Below, piece after piece: positions 1-7,537 of a stretch of DNA of 10,185 nucleotides. Position 1 is the stretch's first letter; the number at the start of each line of letters is the position of its first letter. Position numbers and translations under genes: made by a program. This DNA comes from Clostridia bacterium (lineage in GTDB: Bacteria; Bacillota; Clostridia; Oscillospirales; Acutalibacteraceae): assembly GCA_900766895.1 (NCBI GenBank), contig CAAFXF010000042.1, positions 1 to 10,185 of the forward strand, given 5' to 3'. Below the pieces are notes generated by a model. That model made no database searches. It worked only from the letters and a program-made list of their open reading frames with translations, and was not told where the DNA came from.

Positions 1-126
1 GTGTCCGGAAGCGTTGAGGATTACTTGAAATATAAACAAAATGAAAAGCAAAACGAGGTTGTGCAGACTGATGCAAACAAAGACAAAGGGACTTATAATC
101 AGAGAACAGACAGTAGGGGAGAGTGA
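1..126 (+). CDS. yqzL: YqzL-like small protein, C-terminal part (5' end outside window)
   Basis: Reading frame 1 is open from the window edge to a TGA at 124-126. Its first residues, SGSVEDYLKYK, match what I recall of the YqzL-like family: very short Firmicute proteins of unknown function, roughly 45-50 residues, with a TGS-x-x-x-Y-L-x-Y-K core, encoded just upstream of recO. The start lies before base 1, so length cannot be judged. After the core the chain continues with a polar, charged tail (rich in Q, N, K, D). Its last 18 codons overlap the start of recO in a different frame. Position before recO supports the assignment; the family call is from memory and rests on about eleven residues. 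It could also be another small protein of similar make-up. Confidence 0.55.
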   Translation: MSGSVEDYLKYKQNEKQNEVVQTDANKDKGTYNQRTDSRGE

Positions 127-805
127 TAAGCTTGTCACTGCTCTTACTGAGGATTTTGGATTAATAAAGGCTTTTGTAAGACGAGCAAAGACTATCAAAA
201 GTCAAAATCTGTCTGCAACCTCTCTTTTTGCATACAGCGAGCTTTCACTTTACAGAAGCAAGGATGCTTTTGTCATTGATAATGCAACGGCTATTGAGGT
301 TTTTTTTGATTTACGTAAGGATATCGAAACCCTTTCGCTTGCGCAGTATTTTGCACAGCTTTGTATATTTCTCGGCGAGGAGGAGCATCCGTCACCAAGT
401 ATGTTAAGGCTAATGCTTAATTCGTTGTATTTGCTTTGTCAGGGTAAAAAAAGCCACAGCCAAATCAAAGCAACCGTAGAGCTTCGTATGCTTACTCTCG
501 GTGGTTATATGCCTGATTTAACTGCCTGCTATCGTTGCGGTACATATGAAAGCGATATAATGTACCTTGATGTTGAGGAGGGCTGTGTTTACTGTAAGGA
601 TTGCTATCGAAACAACGCAGTTGAGCTTCCGCTTGCAGTTGTCAGCGCCATGCGATATATTTGTCTTGCCGATATGGGCAAGGTGTTTTCGTTTGCACTC
701 AGCGATGAAAATATGTCAATACTTTGTAAAATTACAGAAAAATATTTGCTTTCCAGAATTGACGGAAGGCTTACAACATTAGAATTTTATAAATCGGTTA
801 CTTAA
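71..805 (+). CDS. recO: DNA repair protein RecO
   Basis: RecO acts in the cytoplasm in the RecFOR pathway: it binds single-stranded DNA and SSB, anneals strands and, with RecR, helps load RecA at gaps. The 244-residue product has the usual family length. Its N-terminal OB-fold begins with the typical TKGLIIREQTVGESDKLVTAL pattern, followed by a basic stretch (VRRAKTIKS) and a helical middle. A zinc-binding cluster is visible: C153-x2-C156, then C172-x2-C175-x2-C178. I chose ATG 71 because it places the family's TKG motif at residues 3-6 and has GAGG at 55-58. ATG 41 would add ten residues lacking family character and has no ribosome binding site. The gene overlaps the yqzL-like tail by 56 bases and ends 4 bases before mutS2, so it probably belongs to one operon. 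Confidence 0.93.
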   Translation: MQTKTKGLIIREQTVGESDKLVTALTEDFGLIKAFVRRAKTIKSQNLSATSLFAYSELSLYRSKDAFVIDNATAIEVFFDLRKDIETLSLAQYFAQLCIFLGEEEHPSPSMLRLMLNSLYLLCQGKKSHSQIKATVELRMLTLGGYMPDLTACYRCGTYESDIMYLDVEEGCVYCKDCYRNNAVELPLAVVSAMRYICLADMGKVFSFALSDENMSILCKITEKYLLSRIDGRLTTLEFYKSVT

Positions 806-809
806 TACT

Positions 810-3182
810 ATGGAAAAGAATTTTGAAACATTAGAGCTTGATAAGGTTCTTGAAATGCTAAAAAATGAAACCTCCTGTGACGATGCCGCCGAGCGTGCTT
901 TGCAGATTAGGCCGTCCTCTGACTTTATTACGGTTTGCAATATGCTCAATCAAACCGAGGATGCCTATTCGCTTCTTTCCCGCTTTGGTGCTCCGTCGTT
1001 TGGAGGCTTATATAATGTTAACGGCCCGTTGGCACGTGCTTCAGCCGGCGGTGAGCTTAATACAAGAGAGCTTCTTAATATCGGCTCAACTCTGCGTTCT
1101 ATGCGAATTTTGCAGGAATGGTACGGTCATTGCAGTGGCGTTAAAACCTCACTTAGCTTTTTGTTTGAAAGCATAACGGTTAATAAATATCTTGAGGACA
1201 GAATTTTCACCTGCATTGTCAGTGAGGACGAAATTGCCGACAAGGCGTCCGATACGCTTTATGAAATAAGAAGAAAAATCAGGGCTAAATCCGCATCTAT
1301 TCGCGAAAAGCTTGATTCGATGATTCATTCTGCACACTATACAAAATTTTTGCAGGAGGCAATAGTTACCCAGCGTGACGGCAGATTTGTTGTTCCTGTT
1401 AAGGCAGAGCACCGAGGTGATGTGCAGGGACTTGTACACGATACCTCATCATCAGGTGCAACTGTTTTTATTGAGCCTATCTCTGCTGTAGAGGCAAACA
1501 ACGACATTAAGGTGCTCAAGGGACAGGAAAGGGAAGAAATAAACCGTATTCTATATGAGCTGTCTGTTGAGGCAGGCAATTTCGGCGAGAGCATTAAGAA
1601 CAGCTATGAATCGGCAGTTGAGCTGAATTTGATTTTTGCAAAGGCTCATCTTGCAAACAAAATGAGGGCTGTTAAGCCTATAATAAATACAGACGGAATT
1701 ATTGATTTGAAGCAGGCAAGGCATCCGCTTATAGACAAAAACAAGGTGGTGCCTATTGATATTTCGCTCGGTGAAAAATACGACACCCTTGTTATTACAG
1801 GTCCAAACACAGGCGGTAAAACAGTATCAATCAAAACTGTTGGCCTGCTTACTCTTATGACTATGTGCGGTATGCTTATCCCTGCGTACCAATCAAGCCG
1901 AATATCAGTTTTTGACAAAATTTTGGTTGATATAGGCGATGAGCAAAGCATTCAGCAAAGCCTTTCAACCTTTTCTTCCCACATAACAAATGTGGCTAAT
2001 ATCTTGAAGGTTGCCGATGACAGCTCGCTTGTTTTGATTGACGAGCTCGGTGCAGGTACAGACCCAACCGAGGGTGCGGCACTTGCTGTTGCAATTATAG
2101 AACGGTTGAGGGAAAAGGGCGCAAGGATATGCTCAACAACTCACTATGCAGAGTTAAAGGCATATGCACTTGATACAGACGGTGTTATCAACGGCTGCTG
2201 TGAGTTTGATGTAAATACACTTTCACCTACCTACAAGCTGTTGATAGGTGTTCCCGGCAGGTCAAACGCCTTTGCAATATCGCTTCATATAGGCATTGAG
2301 GAGGATGTTGTAAACAGAGCGAAAGAAATTGTCGGCTCCGATAACCGAGACTTTGAGGCTATTCTCGATAAGCTTGAGGCAACCCGTCTTGAGCTTGAAA
2401 ACGAAAAGCTTGCCGCCGAAAAGGCTACCGAGCTTGCAAAAAAGATGGCATCAAGGGCACAGTCGGAAAAGGACAAAATCGAGGTCCTTAAGGCAAAGGA
2501 GCTTGATAAAGCAAAGAAAGAGGCCGAAAAGCTTATTAATCAGGCAAGGCGTCAATCGTCGGATTTTCTGCTTGAGCTTGAAAAAATGAAAAAGGAAAAA
2601 TCACCTGAAAACGCAACCGAGCTTGCAAAAAAGACAAGGCGTGCAATCAAAAACCAAATGGGCGAAATGGACGACCTTATCAATCCGCAGGAGCTTGCAG
2701 AAAATTGGGATGAGGATTATAAGCTCCCGAGGGATGTTGTTGTAGGCGATGCCGTTGTTATTCGCGGTATAGGCGAGGGCGAGGTTATAGAGGTGAAAAA
2801 CAATAACGTTACCGTAAAGTCGGGACTGTTCAAAACAAGGGTTAAGATGTCTGACCTTATGCTTATTGAAAAGAAAAAGAAGCAACCCGTTAAGCCACAG
2901 CGTAATTTGTACCGTACCTCATCGCGAGCAGATGCAGATGTAAAAACCGAGCTTGATTTGCGAGGACAAACGGCAGAGGAAGCAATTGCAAATCTTGGTG
3001 TTTTTATTGATAAATGTGTTCTCAACGGTATTAATGAAATTAGAATTATTCACGGCAAGGGCACAGGTGTGTTGAGAAATGTTGTTGCCGACGAGCTAAA
3101 GCATCACCCGAATATCAGCGAGTTTAGACTCGGCAGATACGGCGAGGGTGAGGACGGCGTAACTATTGCAAGGATAGGATAA
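810..3182 (+). CDS. mutS2: MutS2 ATPase with Smr endonuclease domain
   Basis: MutS2 proteins lack the mismatch-recognition domains of MutS. They bind branched DNA or, as reported in Bacillus, collided ribosomes, and use a C-terminal Smr domain. The 790-residue length fits the family. Visible in order: core/clamp domains (about 1-300); the ABC-type ATPase with Walker A GPNTGGKT at 331-338, the STFSSHI segment, and Walker B LVLIDELGAGTDPTEG with D411-E412; STTHYAELK as the H-loop region; a charged coiled coil (about 515-610); a KOW-like beta module (about 639-690); and the Smr domain with ELDLRGQ near 716 and HGKGTG at 748-753. All catalytic motifs look intact. No clear Shine-Dalgarno precedes ATG 810, and recO stops only 4 bases upstream, so translation is probably coupled to recO. 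The beta-galactosidase gene begins 4 bases after its stop. Confidence 0.96.
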   Translation: MEKNFETLELDKVLEMLKNETSCDDAAERALQIRPSSDFITVCNMLNQTEDAYSLLSRFGAPSFGGLYNVNGPLARASAGGELNTRELLNIGSTLRSMRILQEWYGHCSGVKTSLSFLFESITVNKYLEDRIFTCIVSEDEIADKASDTLYEIRRKIRAKSASIREKLDSMIHSAHYTKFLQEAIVTQRDGRFVVPVKAEHRGDVQGLVHDTSSSGATVFIEPISAVEANNDIKVLKGQEREEINRILYELSVEAGNFGESIKNSYESAVELNLIFAKAHLANKMRAVKPIINTDGIIDLKQARHPLIDKNKVVPIDISLGEKYDTLVITGPNTGGKTVSIKTVGLLTLMTMCGMLIPAYQSSRISVFDKILVDIGDEQSIQQSLSTFSSHITNVANILKVADDSSLVLIDELGAGTDPTEGAALAVAIIERLREKGARICSTTHYAELKAYALDTDGVINGCCEFDVNTLSPTYKLLIGVPGRSNAFAISLHIGIEEDVVNRAKEIVGSDNRDFEAILDKLEATRLELENEKLAAEKATELAKKMASRAQSEKDKIEVLKAKELDKAKKEAEKLINQARRQSSDFLLELEKMKKEKSPENATELAKKTRRAIKNQMGEMDDLINPQELAENWDEDYKLPRDVVVGDAVVIRGIGEGEVIEVKNNNVTVKSGLFKTRVKMSDLMLIEKKKKQPVKPQRNLYRTSSRADADVKTELDLRGQTAEEAIANLGVFIDKCVLNGINEIRIIHGKGTGVLRNVVADELKHHPNISEFRLGRYGEGEDGVTIARIG

Positions 3183-3186
3183 TGAT

Positions 3187-6100
3187 ATGATTTTTAAGAT
3201 TAAAAACGATAACTACAAAAGCTTTGATGTATTTAAGGAGAATGTACTCACTCCGCGTGCGTATTTCATTCCCTTTTCTTCTCCTGAGGAAATGGCAAAA
3301 ACCGATATAAGAACGGAGCGTTATTCATCTTCAATGGTGGATTGTCTTTCGGGCGAGTGGGATTTTATTTACTATAAGAGAGAGTCTGATTTACCCAGCG
3401 AGCTTGATACGGATACTGCCTGCTTTGACAGGGTTGCTGTTCCGTCGGTATGGCAACACACCGGCTACGAAAAGCCGTACTACCTCAATTCCCGTTATCC
3501 GTTTAAGCCAAATCCGCCCGAAATTCCCGTTGACTGTCCGGTCGGCGTTTATCACAGAACCTTTAATGTTGACGATTTGGACAAGTGCTATATCATTTCA
3601 TTTTTAGGTGTATCCGGAGGGCTTGACGTTTTTGTGAACGGCAAGTACATAGGTTACAGCGAGGGCAGTCATAACACGGCAGAATTTGAAATTACGGATA
3701 CCTTGACCGATGGCGAAAATCACCTTGTAGTTGTTAACCATAAGTGGACAAACGGTACTTATCTTGAATGTCAGGATATGTTTCGTGATAACGGAATATT
3801 CCGTGATGTATTGCTTTATAAAAACGAAAAGAACTCTATTTATGATTTTGAGGCAAAAATAACCTTTAATACCGATTATACATACAATCTTGATGTTGTT
3901 CCTGCACTAAAGCTTATTGATGAATGTGAGCTTTCGGCAACATTATTTGACGGCAACGAGCTTGTCGGTGCAAAGTCGGTTAATGTCGATTCAAAGCAGA
4001 TAGACAAAATTACCTTTTCTTCATTGGAGGTAGAGGAGTGGTCTGCCGAATATCCAAAGCTTTACACGCTTGTTGTATCCTTATCAAAGGGCGGTGAGGT
4101 GATAGAGCTTATTCGTCGTCCTGTCGGCTTTAAGCATATCAAAATTACAGGCAATGTGTTTACATTCAATAACAAAAACATTAAGCTTTTGGGCGTAAAT
4201 CATCACGATACAAATCCAAAAACAGGCTATGCTATGACTGCGGAGGATATGGAAAAGGATGTAAGGCTGTTTAAGGATTTTAATGTAAACTGCGTTCGTA
4301 CCTCACATTATCCTCCCGACCCGATGTTTCTTGACTTGTGCGACGAGTACGGCATTTATGTTGTTGACGAAGCAGATATAGAAACCCACGGCTGTGAGAC
4401 AGAAATTCACAGACCGGGTGCATGCTCGCACAATTCCGATTGGCAGCCTCGTTATTGGGACAGGGTTTACCGTATGTTCCAAAGGGATAAAAACCACGCA
4501 AGCATTACAATGTGGTCACTCGGTAACGAAGCGCACGGATATAAAAATCAAGATTATTGCTATCAAGAGCTTAAAAAGTATACGGACATTCCTATTCATT
4601 ATGAGGGCGTGTGCCGTACAAGAAGATGGGCTTATGACGTTGTATCGCAGATGTATCCTTGGTTTTATCTTGTAGAAAGAATTGCAAAAGGCTCGGGACT
4701 GCCTAAGAAATATTACACAAAACCGTATTTTATGTGTGAGTATGCGCATGCAATGGGGCTTGGAGCGGGCGAGCTTGAGACCTATGTTAAAGCCTTTTTG
4801 AACAGTGATAATATGCTCGGCGGTTGTATTTGGGAATTTGCCGACCACGCAATTTACAACGAGGACGGACCGTATAAATACACCTATGGCGGTGACCATG
4901 GCGAAAATAAGCACGACGGCAATTTTTGCGTTGACGGTCTTTTCTTCCCTGACAGGACGCCTCATTCGGGTGCGCTTCAAATGAAAAACTGCTATCGTCC
5001 CGTAAGGTGCATAAAGCATGACTCCAACAGCATTGAGCTGTTCAACTACAAGTATTTTACAAATGCCGATTACAAGCTTTGCTGGAGCTATCTCGTTGAC
5101 GGTAATCCGATTCAAAGCGGTGAAATTCAGATTGATATTGAGCCTCGAAAGTTGCAAAGATTTGAGCTTGATATTCAGCGTATTGCGGGCGACCAAGCAA
5201 TAACGCTTAGATATTTTGACGGTGATTTTGAGGTGGCTTGCGAGCAGATTGTTGAACTCGCCGAAGTCAAGAACGCGTCTGTCGATTGCACTGTACCTCC
5301 TACTGTTGAAATATCCGAAAGACGTCTGTATGTTAATTTTGATAACGGAAGCTTTGTTTTTGATACTGCAACAGGCGAGGCTGTAAGCTATCAAAAAAAC
5401 GGCAGAGAATATATCAATACAGCACCCTTCGGTGCAACAACAGGCTTTGGCATCGGCGTTTACCGTGCACCTATTGATAACGACAGAAACTACAAAAACG
5501 GCTGGAACAAGCTTTCGCTTGATACCGCAAGGCCTGTTATCAAAAAAGCAAAGGCGCCTGCAAGTGCTTTCTCTGTTGTTGACAACAAGGTGGTAATTAC
5601 AAACGATTATGTTGTAAAATCTGTCGGAAAAAGGAAGCTTTGCAACGTTACTGTTACATATGAGATTTACGGTGACGGCTCTGTTCTTGTAAATGCAAAA
5701 TGTACAGATAGCGTTAGTATTCGCTTTGCCCCTCGCTTTGGCTTAACACTTGAGATGCCAAGGGCTTTTTCCAACGTAGAGTATTACGGTATGGGCGATG
5801 CACCTAATGTATCCGATTATCTTGAGCATACGCTTTTGGGCATTTACACCTCAACCGTTGCCGATATGCACGAGGAATACATTAAGCCACAGGCATCCTC
5901 AATGCGTACGGGTGTGCGTTGGGCAAGGGTTACCGATGATGACGGCTGCGGACTTTTGTTCACGTCTGTTAATGACAGAGTTACCTTCTCAGCCGACCAT
6001 TACACCCCTCAGCAATGCGCAAAGGCTAATCATATTGAGGAGCTTCAGGATTGCAACACAACATTCCTTTCCTTTGATTCCTATCATTTGGGAGCCGGCT

Positions 6101-6192
6101 CAAATGCCTGCGGTCCTGTTCCGTCAAAGGAATATAAATGTAACAGCCTAAAGGGGCAAAACGTTTCAATTCTCGTTACGCCTATTGAATAA
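3187..6192 (+). CDS. lacZ: GH2 beta-galactosidase (LacZ type)
   Basis: Hydrolyses terminal beta-D-galactosides; with no signal peptide it should act in the cytoplasm on imported sugars. The 1001-residue chain has the LacZ five-domain layout: jelly-roll sugar-binding domain (about 45-210) with the QDMFR segment, D197 matching the galactose-binding aspartate of E. coli LacZ; an immunoglobulin-like domain; a TIM barrel (about 320-610) with GVNHHDTNP, RTSHYPPDP, WSLGNEAHG (acid/base E448) and CEYAHAMG (nucleophile E518); a second beta domain; and a C-terminal small-chain-like domain (about 710-1000). ATG 3187 has AGGA at 3176-3179. It follows mutS2 by 4 bases and ends in a terminator. The C-terminal domain has diverged: the usual PQExGN-type motif reads PQASSMR at 901-907. 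The fold and mechanism are secure; lactose as the true substrate is not, since plant or mucin galactosides are equally possible. Confidence 0.92.
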   Translation: MIFKIKNDNYKSFDVFKENVLTPRAYFIPFSSPEEMAKTDIRTERYSSSMVDCLSGEWDFIYYKRESDLPSELDTDTACFDRVAVPSVWQHTGYEKPYYLNSRYPFKPNPPEIPVDCPVGVYHRTFNVDDLDKCYIISFLGVSGGLDVFVNGKYIGYSEGSHNTAEFEITDTLTDGENHLVVVNHKWTNGTYLECQDMFRDNGIFRDVLLYKNEKNSIYDFEAKITFNTDYTYNLDVVPALKLIDECELSATLFDGNELVGAKSVNVDSKQIDKITFSSLEVEEWSAEYPKLYTLVVSLSKGGEVIELIRRPVGFKHIKITGNVFTFNNKNIKLLGVNHHDTNPKTGYAMTAEDMEKDVRLFKDFNVNCVRTSHYPPDPMFLDLCDEYGIYVVDEADIETHGCETEIHRPGACSHNSDWQPRYWDRVYRMFQRDKNHASITMWSLGNEAHGYKNQDYCYQELKKYTDIPIHYEGVCRTRRWAYDVVSQMYPWFYLVERIAKGSGLPKKYYTKPYFMCEYAHAMGLGAGELETYVKAFLNSDNMLGGCIWEFADHAIYNEDGPYKYTYGGDHGENKHDGNFCVDGLFFPDRTPHSGALQMKNCYRPVRCIKHDSNSIELFNYKYFTNADYKLCWSYLVDGNPIQSGEIQIDIEPRKLQRFELDIQRIAGDQAITLRYFDGDFEVACEQIVELAEVKNASVDCTVPPTVEISERRLYVNFDNGSFVFDTATGEAVSYQKNGREYINTAPFGATTGFGIGVYRAPIDNDRNYKNGWNKLSLDTARPVIKKAKAPASAFSVVDNKVVITNDYVVKSVGKRKLCNVTVTYEIYGDGSVLVNAKCTDSVSIRFAPRFGLTLEMPRAFSNVEYYGMGDAPNVSDYLEHTLLGIYTSTVADMHEEYIKPQASSMRTGVRWARVTDDDGCGLLFTSVNDRVTFSADHYTPQQCAKANHIEELQDCNTTFLSFDSYHLGAGSNACGPVPSKEYKCNSLKGQNVSILVTPIE

Positions 6193-6196
6193 TAAT

Positions 6197-6236
6197 AAAG
6201 GCTGTAAGCGACTTTTATGCCGTTTACAGCCTTTTT
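6197..6236. terminator. Bidirectional intrinsic terminator
   Basis: AAAGGCTGTAAGCG (6197-6210) pairs with CGTTTACAGCCTTT (6221-6234) as a 14-bp stem with one G-T wobble and a 10-base loop. On the plus strand it ends in a T run (6232-6236). It ends the yqzL-recO-mutS2-lacZ run four bases after the lacZ stop. Read on the minus strand the same stem is followed by TTTATTATTATT, a weaker T-rich tail, so it can also end the convergent dehydrogenase gene, whose stop codon starts 3 bases away. Confidence 0.88.
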
Positions 6237-6238
6237 GT

Positions 6239-6907
6239 TTATATCACCGTTCCGCCGTTTACCCCAAGCACCTGTCCGGTGATGTATTTGTTTTCTGCAA
6301 GGAATAGCACAGCATCTGCAATCTCCTGCGGTGTACCGAGCCTGCCGAGAGGAACCTCTTTCGCAAGCTCCTTTTCGTCAAACATACTGTTCATTCGGGT
6401 GTCGATTATGCCGGGTGCTATGCAGTTTACTGTTATCGAGCTCGGTGCAAGCTCCTGTGCCAACGCCTTTGTAAATCCTATTACTCCCGCCTTTGTCATA
6501 GAGTACAGTGTTTCACAGGATGCTCCTACCTGCCCCCACATAGAGCTGATGTTTATTATTGCACCGCTTTGTTTCTTTATCATATCGAGTGCACAGTATT
6601 TGCTCATAAAATATACTGCACGTTCATTAACTGCACAGACCTTTTCGTAATCCTCGGGTGTAACATCGTTTATCATTTTAATAAGCGATACTCCTGCGTT
6701 GTTCACTAAAACGTCAACTCCGCTGACAGCTTCAACCGTGCTTTTGATTTCATCAATGCTTTGGAGGTTGCATTTTATTTTGTTTACTTCATAGTCAGGC
6801 AGGGTACTGTTGTATGTTATATAAACGTCATATCCGTTTTCCATAAGCAGTAAAGCCGTTGCCTTGCCTATGCCTGTTGCCCCGCCTGTAATTAATGCTT
6901 TTTTCAT
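6239..6907 (-). CDS. ymfI: Short-chain dehydrogenase/reductase, likely YmfI-type EF-P 5-aminopentanone reductase
   Basis: A classical SDR: Rossmann nucleotide-binding motif TGGATGIG at 7-14, NNAG at 69-72, and the N94-S122-Y135-K139 tetrad, with a PG-x-I-x-T loop (165-170) and the C-terminal ITGQVLGVNGG (209-219). Such enzymes are commonly labelled FabG, but the active-site stretch SSMWGQVGASCETLYSMTK closely resembles, from memory, Bacillus YmfI, which reduces the 5-aminopentanone group on elongation factor P. There is no fatty-acid gene context here, and no efp gene either, so substrate is inference. The protein is 222 residues, shorter than the usual 240-250, because the helix between strands 2 and 3 is nearly missing. 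I chose ATG 6907, with AGGTG six bases upstream, over an in-frame GTG at 6916 that lies inside that ribosome binding site. It is transcribed alone, convergent with lacZ. Confidence 0.8.
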   Translation of the reverse strand: MKKALITGGATGIGKATALLLMENGYDVYITYNSTLPDYEVNKIKCNLQSIDEIKSTVEAVSGVDVLVNNAGVSLIKMINDVTPEDYEKVCAVNERAVYFMSKYCALDMIKKQSGAIINISSMWGQVGASCETLYSMTKAGVIGFTKALAQELAPSSITVNCIAPGIIDTRMNSMFDEKELAKEVPLGRLGTPQEIADAVLFLAENKYITGQVLGVNGGTVI

Positions 6908-6938
6908 AATACGCACCTGTTACCATATATTTGATACT

Positions 6939-6967
6939 ATATTATCATTTATTGTTGAATTTTTCAA
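6939..6967 (-). promoter_or_regulatory. Possible promoter of the dehydrogenase gene
   Basis: On the minus strand TTGAAA (complement of 6962-6967) is followed after 17 bases by TAATAT (complement of 6939-6944), a weak -10. GATAAT and TATAGT lie nearby but at 15 and 20 base spacing. The -35 is good, the -10 ambiguous. The region is very AT-rich, so chance matches are likely. Confidence 0.3.
6955..6967. repeat. Short inverted repeat shared by two divergent -35 boxes
   Basis: TTGAA-TTT-TTCAA is a perfect 5-3-5 palindrome. Each half forms most of a -35 element: plus strand for the 168-residue protein gene, minus strand for the dehydrogenase. It may be no more than two face-to-face TTGAA boxes, or an operator. 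The arms are too short to decide. Confidence 0.35.
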
Positions 6968-6983
6968 TTATATATTATATAAT
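6955..6983 (+). promoter_or_regulatory. Sigma-A promoter of the 7019-8485 two-gene unit
   Basis: TTGAAT (6955-6960), exactly 17 bases, then TATAAT (6978-6983): a near-consensus vegetative promoter. Transcription would start around 6990, giving a leader of about 30 bases. GGAGG at 7008-7012 sits 6 bases before the ATG at 7019, an excellent ribosome binding site. Confidence 0.7.
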
Positions 6984-7018
6984 TTTAGGGTACATACCAT
7001 ATATTTTGGAGGTTTGTT

Positions 7019-7525
7019 ATGGACAGAGAATTTTATACTATTTCCGTTTACGTTGATAAGGACGAAAATTTGATAGGTATTCCTTGCGGTGACAGTGACA
7101 AATACGGAATCGCCGACATTGACACGGTTATGCTCCTTAAAGCACCGTATACCGACAGCGCATTGGAAAATTATATCAACAAGGTGCTTGACGCCTGCTA
7201 CACCAAAAAGCATAATGATAATGTAGAAACCTCAACCATTGAGCGTTATACAAAGAAAAAGGGCTTTGTTAATGCTACCAAGGATTTTACAATGATTTCT
7301 ATTGTGAAAACAAGAACCAATTATTCTCTAATGCCTACCTTTAACGATTACGAAAAGGGTCCTCTTGCTATTGATGATGACGAGCATATTTTGCTTTTGA
7401 ATCATAATCCGGGTGAAATGGCAGAGGTTATTCGTGGATTTATCGAGGTATACCTAAAGGCCAATATGTTCTATAAGGAAAAGGCAGAGCTTGAAGCAGA
7501 AAAGGCAGAAAAACAAAACAGTTAA
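7019..7525 (+). CDS. Protein of unknown function, 168 aa
   Basis: I do not recognise this protein with confidence. It is soluble and acidic to neutral, with no signal peptide or membrane segment, and its two cysteines (in IPCGD and DACYT) form no metal-binding pattern. It begins with beta-like segments (FYTISVYVDKD, then LIGIPCG), has a helix (ALENYINKVLDAC), a basic linker (about 72-82), then alternating beta stretches leading into KGPLAIDDDEHILLL and a helix (EMAEVIRGFIEVYL). It ends in a charged tail repeating EKAE. The second half faintly recalls DUF1436/CdiI-type immunity proteins, but that is an impression, not an identification. The strong promoter and GGAGG ribosome binding site show it is a real, probably well-expressed gene. 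It lies 12 bases upstream of the GH43 gene and is very likely co-transcribed with it, but nothing shows a shared function. Confidence 0.85.
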   Translation: MDREFYTISVYVDKDENLIGIPCGDSDKYGIADIDTVMLLKAPYTDSALENYINKVLDACYTKKHNDNVETSTIERYTKKKGFVNATKDFTMISIVKTRTNYSLMPTFNDYEKGPLAIDDDEHILLLNHNPGEMAEVIRGFIEVYLKANMFYKEKAELEAEKAEKQNS

Positions 7526-7537
7526 TCGGAGAATACT

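Noticed and set aside
41..70. An earlier ATG for recO at 41
   Set aside because: It adds ten residues without RecO character, has no ribosome binding site, and would lengthen the overlap with the upstream gene. ATG 71 fits the family start.
4516..5394. A 292-codon open frame on the minus strand inside the beta-galactosidase gene
   Set aside because: It is wholly antisense to conserved GH2 barrel sequence, has no ribosome binding site or family motifs, and its composition is what reversed codons of the sense gene would give.
6197..6236. A riboswitch or small RNA between lacZ and the dehydrogenase
   Set aside because: The 46-base gap holds only a simple stem-loop with a T run, fully explained as a shared terminator.
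6908..6916. A GTG start for the dehydrogenase at 6916
   Set aside because: The GTG is itself part of the AGGTG ribosome binding site for ATG 6907, and the SDR family starts directly with the KKALITGG strand.
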